NCBI GenBank assembly: GCA_016873835.1
Contig: VGVY01000001.1
Span: 1-64,000, forward strand
Direction: 5' to 3'
Length of the DNA stretch: 64,000 nt
Origin: Ignavibacteria bacterium
Lineage (GTDB): Bacteria; Bacteroidota; Ignavibacteria; Ignavibacteriales; Melioribacteraceae
A model generated the notes under the pieces. It was given only the letters and a program-made list of their open reading frames with translations, had not been told where the DNA came from and searched no databases. Below are positions 57,565 to 64,000 of the stretch, one piece after another. Numbering within the stretch: the first letter of the stretch is position 1; every line of letters starts with the position of its first letter. The translations under genes and the position numbers were made by a program.

Positions 57565-58269
57565 ATGAATTTGAATTGGAATAAAATATTTTTCGTTGTT
57601 TTAATTTTATCTATTATAATTATTGGGTGCAGTTCTTCAACTACCTCGCAGAGATATAATCAACCAAAACCAACTAGCGAACAAAAACCCTCAAAGAAAG
57701 TTCGATTTACATCCGCCGATTCAACCGAAGTAAAAGAAAAAACTAGCAGACAAGAGACAATAACTTATAAAAATATTCCAGACAGTGTTTATGTTGAATT
57801 CGATGAAATACCAATTGAATCAAATCCAGTTGATAAATCAAAGTTTGTAGCTAATTACAGCAAATTGCAGAATTTTAATATTGCTCTGACTAATCGAGAA
57901 AAAATCTTGTTTGAAGTTATTAAATATTTGGATACACCTTATAAATACGGCGGTAATTCTAAAAACGGAATTGATTGTTCTGCTTTTACAAAAGAAGTAT
58001 ATCAAAGCTCAATTGCTATTGAATTACCACGTACAGCACGTGAACAATACATGGTTGGTGAAAAAATTGCAAAAGAGGAATTAAAATTTGGAGACCTTAT
58101 TTATTTTAATACAACAAAAAGAACGTTCCCAGGTCATGTTGGAATTTATTTAGGCGAAGATCAGTTTGTTCATGCGAGTCGAAGTTTAGGAGTTTCTGTA
58201 TCTTCACTGAGTGAATCATATTATAAGAAGAGATTTGTTGGTGCTAGACGAATCGAAAAGTTGGATTGA
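57565..58269 (+). CDS. NlpC/P60 family lipoprotein, probable cell-wall peptidase
   Basis: The 234-aa protein has a lipoprotein signal with a hydrophobic core (residues 8-21) and lipobox IIGC with Cys22. A disordered Ser/Lys/Thr-rich linker follows. The C-terminal NlpC/P60 domain has the catalytic triad Cys138 (NGIDCSAF), His191 (GHVGIYLG) and His203 (FVHAS). Such proteins usually cleave peptidoglycan stem peptides at the outer or inner membrane surface. ATG 57565 is 10 nt after the sigma gene. A 193-nt spacer with a dyad follows before fumC. Confidence 0.88.
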   Translation: MNLNWNKIFFVVLILSIIIIGCSSSTTSQRYNQPKPTSEQKPSKKVRFTSADSTEVKEKTSRQETITYKNIPDSVYVEFDEIPIESNPVDKSKFVANYSKLQNFNIALTNREKILFEVIKYLDTPYKYGGNSKNGIDCSAFTKEVYQSSIAIELPRTAREQYMVGEKIAKEELKFGDLIYFNTTKRTFPGHVGIYLGEDQFVHASRSLGVSVSSLSESYYKKRFVGARRIEKLD

Positions 58270-58400
58270 AATGTTATATTGATATTAAAGGTTTGTCCAA
58301 CAAATATTAAATTTTGTAGGAAATACTCTCTCCTAAAAAAAATCTATGCAGTTAATTAATTCTTCTTTAAATGTTCCTTTCAATGATAAATTATTATTAA

Positions 58401-58429
58401 TTGAAATTAAGACGAGTTTGCCTTAATTT
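58401..58429 (+). promoter_or_regulatory. Promoter and inverted repeat upstream of fumC
   Basis: TTGAAA (58401-58406) and TAATTT (58424-58429) are 17 nt apart. A perfect 8-bp inverted repeat, AAATTAAG (58404-58411) and CTTAATTT (58422-58429), spans the same region, so it may be an operator. Alternatively it is a weak terminator for the upstream lipoprotein gene, as short T runs follow. The predicted start is about 27 nt before the fumC ATG. Confidence 0.4.
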
Positions 58430-58462
58430 TTCATATATAACAATAATTTTTCGGAGAATAAA

Positions 58463-59854
58463 ATGGATTATAGAATTGAAACTGATAGCATGGGTGAGAT
58501 ACAAGTACCAGTTGACAAATATTACGGGGCACAAACTGCTCGTTCATTAATGAATTTTAAAATTGGCGGTGAAAGATTCCCCGCTGAAATGATTAGAGCT
58601 TTAGGAATTGTTAAGAAAGCTGCTGCATTTGTTAATAATGAACTAGGAATTCTTCCAACTGAGAAAATGGAATTAATTATCAAAGCTGCTGACGAAGTTA
58701 TTGCCGGTAAATTAAATGATCATTTCCCATTAGTTGTATGGCAGACCGGAAGTGGTACTCAATCCAACATGAATACCAATGAAGTAATTTCAAACCGTGC
58801 TATTGAAATGACCGGTGGGGTATTAGGCAGTAAAAAACCAATTCATCCAAATGATGATGTAAACAAAGCTCAGTCAACAAATGATGCATTCCCAACTGCA
58901 ATTCATGTTGCCGCAGTTGAAGAAATTTACAGACGACTTATTCCAATGATCGCAAGATTAAGAAACGTTCTTGACAAAAAAGCAATTGAATTCAAAGATA
59001 TTATCAAGATTGGAAGAACCCATTTGATGGATGCTACTCCATTAACATTAGGTCAAGAATTTTCAGGCTATGCTCATCAACTGACAAATGGATTAGCAAG
59101 AATTGATGATTCATTAGAAAGACTTCTCGAAATACCTTTAGGCGGAACAGCCGTAGGTACGGGATTAAACACACATCCAGATTATGCTGAAAAAGTGGCA
59201 ATAAAGATCTCTGAAATTACCGGCAAAAAATTTAAAACTGCTCAGAATAAATTTGAAGCAATGGCCGGTAAAGATGCTTTAGTGGAAATGAGTGGTGTAT
59301 TAAAAACTATTGCAGCATCATTAATGAAAATTTCAAATGATATAAGATGGCTTGGTTCAGGACCGCGATGTGGAATAGGTGAAATAGCACTTCCAGAAAA
59401 TGAACCAGGAAGTTCAATTATGCCGGGCAAAGTAAATCCGACTCAATCTGAAGCAATGACAATGGTTTGTGCTCAAGTGTTTGGGAATGATGTTACTGTT
59501 AATTTTGCCGGTGCAAGCGGTAATTTTGAATTGAATGTTTTCATGCCGGTAATTGCGTTTAATGTTTTGCAATCTATAAAATTGATTGCTGATGCTTGCG
59601 AGAGTTTTGCTGATAATTGTGTTGTTGGTATTGAAGCAAATGAAATTAATATTAAAAAGCATTTAGAAAATTCGTTAATGCTTGTTACTTCGCTTAATCC
59701 AGTGATTGGTTACGACAATGCCGCAAAGGTTGCTAAGAAAGCACACAAAGAAAATAAAACTCTTAAAGAAGCCGCAATGGAATTAGGCTTGTTAACATCA
59801 GAAAAATTTGATGAAGTAGTTCGACCAGAAAAAATGATTGGACCAAAAAAATAA
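58463..59854 (+). CDS. fumC: Fumarate hydratase class II
   Basis: The 463-aa enzyme hydrates fumarate to malate in the TCA cycle as a tetramer. It shows the [18 protein letters not shown] segment, [36 protein letters not shown] and the superfamily signature [16 protein letters not shown] 58463 follows TTCGGAGAATAAA. It stands as a single gene followed by its own terminator. Confidence 0.96.
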   Translation: MDYRIETDSMGEIQVPVDKYYGAQTARSLMNFKIGGERFPAEMIRALGIVKKAAAFVNNELGILPTEKMELIIKAADEVIAGKLNDHFPLVVWQTGSGTQSNMNTNEVISNRAIEMTGGVLGSKKPIHPNDDVNKAQSTNDAFPTAIHVAAVEEIYRRLIPMIARLRNVLDKKAIEFKDIIKIGRTHLMDATPLTLGQEFSGYAHQLTNGLARIDDSLERLLEIPLGGTAVGTGLNTHPDYAEKVAIKISEITGKKFKTAQNKFEAMAGKDALVEMSGVLKTIAASLMKISNDIRWLGSGPRCGIGEIALPENEPGSSIMPGKVNPTQSEAMTMVCAQVFGNDVTVNFAGASGNFELNVFMPVIAFNVLQSIKLIADACESFADNCVVGIEANEINIKKHLENSLMLVTSLNPVIGYDNAAKVAKKAHKENKTLKEAAMELGLLTSEKFDEVVRPEKMIGPKK

Positions 59855-59888
59855 TTTTGTTTATTTCTAAAGATTGACACTTTTAATT

Positions 59889-59914
59889 GATGCCGGTTTA
59901 TCCGGCATCTTTTT
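59889..59914 (+). terminator. Rho-independent terminator after fumC
   Basis: GATGCCGG (59889-59896), loop TTTAT and CCGGCATC (59902-59909) are followed by TTTTT. It is 34 nt after the fumC stop. A TTGACA (59874-59879) just upstream probably is fortuitous. Confidence 0.92.
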
Positions 59915-59932
59915 ATATTGAACTTATTTACT

Positions 59933-60664
59933 ATGGAAATATCTTCAACACTCTTATTAATTTTAATGATTATATTTATAGGATCTTTGATTAGATCGGC
60001 TATGGGATTTGGAGAAGCAGTTGTAGGAATGCCACTACTTGCTTTAATAATTGATGTAAAATCAGCAACACCTATTATTGCATTGACTGCATCAACTCTT
60101 GCTCTTTTTATGTTAATTTCCTATTGGAATAAGGTAAATATTAGAGAGTCGATCAGTTTTATTCTATCTACAATAATTGGTTTGCCAATTGGATTATATT
60201 ATTTAAAAAATACACCAGATTCTTTCATTAAATTAGTTCTCGGTATTCTGCTAATTGGATTTGGAATCTATAATTTAACTGTTAAAAATTTACCCTATCT
60301 AAGAAACGATAGATATTCATTTTACTTTGGATTTTTTGCGGGAATTCTTGGTGGAGCATATAATACAAATGGTCCGCCAACTGTTATTTATGGAGTTCTA
60401 AGACGTTGGAAACGGGAAAATTTTAGAGCAACTTTGCAAGGAATATTTTTTCCTACTGGAATACTTATTAACATTGGACATGGTATCAGTGGATTGTGGA
60501 CCGATTTTGTAATTAGTTCTTATTTATTAGCATTGCCGGTAATCATTGTTGCATTATTAATAGGTAGTTATCTTAATAGTAAACTAAATGAAGAATTATT
60601 CAAAAAAATTATTTACTGCTTCATAATACTGATTGGATTTATTTTAATAATTAATTCAATTTAG
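59933..60664 (+). CDS. TauE/SafE family sulfite/organosulfonate-type membrane transporter
   Basis: The 243-aa protein has about eight membrane helices and the duplicated family motif, RSAMGFGEAVVGMPLLAL in the first half and FFAGILGGAYNTNGPPTVIYG in the second. The substrate is uncertain; family members move sulfite, sulfoacetate or other small anions out of the cell. The frame opens at TTG 59918, but that codon overlaps a TATATT stretch right after the terminator, so ATG 59933 is preferred. It is followed by a small membrane protein and a D-cysteine desulfhydrase-family gene, hinting at sulfur metabolism (inference). Confidence 0.82.
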   Translation: MEISSTLLLILMIIFIGSLIRSAMGFGEAVVGMPLLALIIDVKSATPIIALTASTLALFMLISYWNKVNIRESISFILSTIIGLPIGLYYLKNTPDSFIKLVLGILLIGFGIYNLTVKNLPYLRNDRYSFYFGFFAGILGGAYNTNGPPTVIYGVLRRWKRENFRATLQGIFFPTGILINIGHGISGLWTDFVISSYLLALPVIIVALLIGSYLNSKLNEELFKKIIYCFIILIGFILIINSI

Positions 60665-60670
60665 AATTCA

Positions 60671-61024
60671 ATGATTCTAAAATTCAAAAGACTTATTCTA
60701 ATATTATTTTTTACATTTTTATTGGATTTTTTTATACGGTACATTTCAAATTTTAACATATCGATTACATTACCTTTGGAAGGAATATTATTCCTTTTTA
60801 TTTCCACAATATTATTTTGGTTTTCAATTAAAAAAAAATCTAACAGCACAAATGTAATTAGCAATGAAAAGTTATTTGCTTATTTATTTCTTATTGCATC
60901 AGTCTGTCCTTTAGTTTGGTTTTTTAGTAAGAATGTTAGTATAGCAAATATTTCAATTACCACAATAGCATTATTATTCATATTAATTTACTTGCTATAT
61001 AGAAAAGGAAAAGTTGTAAAATAA
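60671..61024 (+). CDS. Small integral membrane protein of unknown function
   Basis: I do not recognise this 117-aa protein. It has about four predicted membrane segments (about 6-22, 36-52, 66-84, 92-110) separated by short basic loops. ATG 60671 lies 7 nt after the TauE/SafE stop, and the next gene begins 13 nt after its own, so all three are probably co-transcribed. Base composition is very AT-rich, with many Ile, Phe and Leu codons. No catalytic motif is visible. Confidence 0.6.
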   Translation: MILKFKRLILILFFTFLLDFFIRYISNFNISITLPLEGILFLFISTILFWFSIKKKSNSTNVISNEKLFAYLFLIASVCPLVWFFSKNVSIANISITTIALLFILIYLLYRKGKVVK

Positions 61025-61036
61025 GGATAATTAATT

Positions 61037-62023
61037 ATGGATTTTGCAAAAATTCCCAAAAGAAAATTAGGATTTTTCCCAACCCCATTGATTGAGTTAG
61101 AAAATCTCTCAAAGAAATTAAACGGGCCAAAAATATTAATGAAGAGAGATGATTTAACTGGGCTAGCTTTTGGAGGGAATAAAACGAGAAAACTTGAGTA
61201 CTTGATTGGAGATGCAATTCAAAAAGGATGCGAAACATTGATCACTGGCGGCGCATTACAGTCAAATCATTGTAGACAAACAGCCGCCGCTGCAGCTGCA
61301 TCTGGATTAAGCTGTCATCTCGCACTTGGAGGTGAACCACCGCAAAACTACTCTGGAAATATTTTAATTGATAAATTACTTGGTGCGAATATTCATTGGA
61401 CTGGCGAATTTCGAAAAGGAGAGAAAATTCCTGAAATTGCTGAACAGCTATTAAATACTGGGAAAAAACCTTATGTTATTCCATATGGTGGTTCAAATGA
61501 AATAGGTGCAGTTGGTTTTATTGAAGCGATGAATGAATTAAAACTACAGCTTGATTCTATTAATAGAAGTATTGATGCTATCGTGTTTGCTTCAAGTTCA
61601 GGAGGAACCCACACTGGAATTTTACTTGGCAGTAAAATTTTTAATCTTAATGCAAAAATTTATGGAATTAAAATCGATAAAGCTGAGTATGAGAATTTGG
61701 ATTATGAATTATTTTTGTCAATTCTAATTGAAAGAACAAAAAAACATTTTGAAATTAAGTGCGAAATAACTAAAAAGGATATTTTTTTAGATGAAAATTA
61801 TCTTGGTAGTGGTTACGGAGTTTTAGGAGAGTTGGAACGACGAGCAATAAAATTATCAGCTGAAACAGAAGGTATATTAGTTGACCCAGTTTACACTGGA
61901 AGGGCATTTGGAGCTATGATTGACTTGATAGAGAAAAAATATTTTTCAAAAAATGAAACAATTTTGTTTTGGCATACTGGTGGAACGCCATCCTTATTTG
62001 CCTATGGAGATGTAATGTTTTAA
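61037..62023 (+). CDS. D-cysteine desulfhydrase/ACC deaminase family PLP enzyme
   Basis: The 328-aa fold-type II PLP enzyme has the binding lysine in FGGNKTRKLEYL (K49), preceded by LMKRDDLTG. It also has GGALQSNHCRQTAAAAA, YGGSNEIGAVGF, FASSSGGTHTG and HTGGTPSLFAY. These features define the D-cysteine desulfhydrase / 1-aminocyclopropane-1-carboxylate deaminase family; D-cysteine breakdown to pyruvate, sulfide and ammonia is the more likely bacterial role. ATG 61037 follows AAGGATAATTAATT. The neighbouring TauE/SafE-type transporter fits a sulfur theme. Confidence 0.88.
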   Translation: MDFAKIPKRKLGFFPTPLIELENLSKKLNGPKILMKRDDLTGLAFGGNKTRKLEYLIGDAIQKGCETLITGGALQSNHCRQTAAAAAASGLSCHLALGGEPPQNYSGNILIDKLLGANIHWTGEFRKGEKIPEIAEQLLNTGKKPYVIPYGGSNEIGAVGFIEAMNELKLQLDSINRSIDAIVFASSSGGTHTGILLGSKIFNLNAKIYGIKIDKAEYENLDYELFLSILIERTKKHFEIKCEITKKDIFLDENYLGSGYGVLGELERRAIKLSAETEGILVDPVYTGRAFGAMIDLIEKKYFSKNETILFWHTGGTPSLFAYGDVMF

Positions 62024-62049
62024 TTAACTTCCAAACAGTGAGGTTGTAG

Positions 62050-64000
62050 ATGAAGAAATACTATTTAGCTTTAATGATGCTTGTTAATTGTGCTTTTTTT
62101 AATCTATCGGCGCAACAGAAAAAAGCATTGACTCTCGAAGATGTAATGAAATTTAAACAAATAAGAGAGACTGTTATTTCCGACAATGGAAGTTGGTTAG
62201 CTTATAGTATAAAACTTGATAGAGGTAACGGCGAACTGATAATTCAATCATCATCCAGCGAAAGAAAATATTCGGTTGAAAGAGGAATAAAACCAATATT
62301 CAGTTTGAATGAACAATGGCTCAGTACTGTAATTGAACCTGATTTTATTGACCTTGATAAAAGTGAAAAGGATAGACCAAGAAATAATTTGGGTATTATT
62401 AACCTTAAGAACGGAGTTACCGAAACTATAGTTGAAGTAAAATCATCTGAGTTTACTAAAAATTCAGGTTGGATTGCTGTTCATTTTTTTGAAAAAAAAG
62501 ATACTTCTAAAAATGCAAAACCAAAGAAAAATATTGGCAGCCGATTGTTGGTCAAGAATCTAACTTTGAATTTTTCTGATACGCTTGATTTTGTTCACTC
62601 ATATTCTATTGATAGTCTTTCAAATTATATCGCATATTCTGTGTCTGATACAAATAAGAATAATAATGGACTCTACTTTTATGATTTGAAGAAAAAAATT
62701 TTTGAGGTTATTGATAAAGAAAAAAATTCATTTATTGATGGTCTTAAATGGAATAAAGATCAAGAATTATTATATACAAAAACGTTTTTAATTAAGGATG
62801 ATAAAAAAGATAGTGCAGTTGTTTATTTGTGGTCGAAAGAAAAATCAAATAAAATAGCAGAATCTTCTCAATTAATAACTGATTGGTATATCCCTTCTGA
62901 AAATACTTTAAACTGGACAGAAGACGGAACAAAAATATTTTTCGGCATCAAACCGGTAATTAAAAATAAAAAAGCTGAGCCTGAAAAGAATAAAAAGAAA
63001 AACCCTTATGATTTTGAAGAAATACTTTCAAAAAGTGAAATTGATGTTTGGCATTGGAATGATCCGCTCATTAAATCAAATGAAATTAAAGAATGGAAAA
63101 GCAAAGAAAAGTTTTCTTACACAACTTTATTTGATAAGAAAAGTAAAAGAATTATCTACTTAACAGACCTTAGCATTCCTAATTTGATTGTCAATAAGAA
63201 TAATAACGTAGGATTACTTTCAAGTGAAATTCCATATCAAAAACTTAAAACTTGGGACGGTAATTATGCAGATTATTATGTGACAGATTATGATAACGGA
63301 GAGAAAAATTTAGTAGCTAGAAAATTGAGTGATAGAGTTTATCTATCCCCGCATGGGAAATATGTTTTATTTTTTGAAAGAGGGGATTGGTACATTTATT
63401 CAATCAAGTCAAGGTCTACTAAAAACATAACTGAAAATGTAAAAGCAAATTTTGCAGATGAAGATAATGATACGCCTTCTGAACCTAATAGCTACGGAAT
63501 TGGTGGTTGGACTAAAGAAGACGAATCAATTTTTATTTATGACAAATATGATATTTGGAAATATAATACTGAAAGTGATTACATATCATGTCTAACTGAT
63601 CACTATGGTCGGCAAAATAAATTAACTTTACGGATTCAAAAACTTGATAAAGATAAACAATTCTATGACAAGCAAGAACAAATACTCCTTACCGGATTTA
63701 ATCATAAAACTAAATCAACTAATTTATTCAGCGCTAACATTACAAAGAAAGGGATAAACACTTTAACAAATGAAAACAAGAAATATTCCTTCACTGCCAA
63801 AGCTGCTAAGTCAGATAAAATAATTTTTACAAGAGAAAGCTATGATGAATATCCAGACTTATGGTTTTCTACTATGAAGTTTGAAAACCCAATAAAAGTA
63901 ACAGATTTAAATTCTCAGCTTGAGAAATATGCCTGGGGTAGTTCAACACTTATTGAATGGAATAGCATTGACGGTAAAAAGTTAGATGGTGCAGTAATTC
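62050..64000 (+). CDS. S9-type exported peptidase, N-terminal part (cut by window end)
   Basis: The frame is open from ATG 62050, with GTGAGG 7 nt upstream, to the window end (650 codons), so the C-terminus is missing. A signal peptide is visible: MKKYY, a hydrophobic core and a cleavage-like FNLSAQ at about residues 17-22. The rest resembles the beta-propeller portion of prolyl-oligopeptidase-like S9 proteins of Bacteroidota, with repeats such as ISDNGSWLAYSI and LSPHGKYVLFFERGDWYIY. The final part, SSTLIEWNSIDGKKLDGAVI, looks like the entry to the alpha/beta-hydrolase domain. The catalytic Ser-Asp-His triad would lie beyond the window. Confidence 0.8.
   Translation, partial: MKKYYLALMMLVNCAFFNLSAQQKKALTLEDVMKFKQIRETVISDNGSWLAYSIKLDRGNGELIIQSSSSERKYSVERGIKPIFSLNEQWLSTVIEPDFIDLDKSEKDRPRNNLGIINLKNGVTETIVEVKSSEFTKNSGWIAVHFFEKKDTSKNAKPKKNIGSRLLVKNLTLNFSDTLDFVHSYSIDSLSNYIAYSVSDTNKNNNGLYFYDLKKKIFEVIDKEKNSFIDGLKWNKDQELLYTKTFLIKDDKKDSAVVYLWSKEKSNKIAESSQLITDWYIPSENTLNWTEDGTKIFFGIKPVIKNKKAEPEKNKKKNPYDFEEILSKSEIDVWHWNDPLIKSNEIKEWKSKEKFSYTTLFDKKSKRIIYLTDLSIPNLIVNKNNNVGLLSSEIPYQKLKTWDGNYADYYVTDYDNGEKNLVARKLSDRVYLSPHGKYVLFFERGDWYIYSIKSRSTKNITENVKANFADEDNDTPSEPNSYGIGGWTKEDESIFIYDKYDIWKYNTESDYISCLTDHYGRQNKLTLRIQKLDKDKQFYDKQEQILLTGFNHKTKSTNLFSANITKKGINTLTNENKKYSFTAKAAKSDKIIFTRESYDEYPDLWFSTMKFENPIKVTDLNSQLEKYAWGSSTLIEWNSIDGKKLDGAVI

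Noticed and set aside
59874-59902. TTGACA-N17-TTTATC as a promoter for the TauE/SafE gene
   Set aside because: The putative -10 is weak and lies in the loop of the fumC terminator; chance is more likely.

Overview
The window is a 64-kb, AT-rich bacterial chromosome segment in which every gene I can support lies on the + strand. It looks like a member of the Ignavibacteria/Chlorobi side of the Bacteroidota-related phyla. The reasons are a short (284 aa) RpoD-type sigma factor, a PEP/pyruvate-binding protein family typical of that group, lysine-rich tails on ribosomal proteins L5 and L17, an LSAQ-type signal peptide, and many TTG starts. This placement is inferred from protein character alone; no 16S gene is present.

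Layout. (1) 1-7400: the tail of a PEP/pyruvate-binding protein, a class I/II aminotransferase, and a probable operon of an M16 zinc peptidase with complex I genes nuoG-nuoH-nuoI. The operon is closed by a hairpin terminator and carries a palindromic repeat between nuoG and nuoH. (2) 7465-9003: yifB/comM-like AAA+ ATPase. (3) 9031-20548: one large branched-chain amino acid operon, ilvD-ilvB-ilvN-ilvC-leuB-leuA-leuC-leuD-cimA. In front of it are a near-consensus promoter, a leader peptide with 16 Ile/Leu/Val among 21 consecutive residues, and mutually exclusive hairpins ending in a U-tract: a classical ribosome-stalling attenuator. Citramalate synthase (CimA) plus LeuCD/LeuB makes 2-ketobutyrate from pyruvate, so isoleucine can be made without threonine deaminase. 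(4) 20567-28108: tRNA-Tyr, -Gly, -Thr, rpmG, tRNA-Trp, secE, nusG, rplK, rplA, rplJ, rplL, rpoB. (5) 28158-51749: rpoC, then the str, S10, spc and alpha operons run together, from rpsL to rplQ. A tRNA-Gln gene sits inside the spc block between rplR and rpsE, and adk is missing between secY and map. A strong terminator follows rplQ.

(6) 51857-64000: engB; a membrane GAF-GAF protein with a degenerate GGDEF domain; phosphopentomutase deoB; a tightly packed group of a 57-aa ORF, a PIN-domain protein and two EutN/CcmL microcompartment vertex proteins (the first apparently starting at CTG); the RpoD-like sigma factor; an NlpC/P60 lipoprotein; fumarase fumC with its terminator; a TauE/SafE transporter; a small membrane protein; a D-cysteine desulfhydrase-family PLP enzyme; and the N-terminal part of an S9-type exported peptidase cut by the window end.

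The most noteworthy items are the ilv/leu/cimA attenuator, the deoB-PIN-EutN-EutN cluster with an orphan pair of microcompartment vertex proteins, the tRNA gene inside the spc operon, and the three-way-junction palindrome inside the nuo operon. Several promoters share the form TTGnnA-N17-TATATT. All promoter, terminator and hairpin calls were made by eye.
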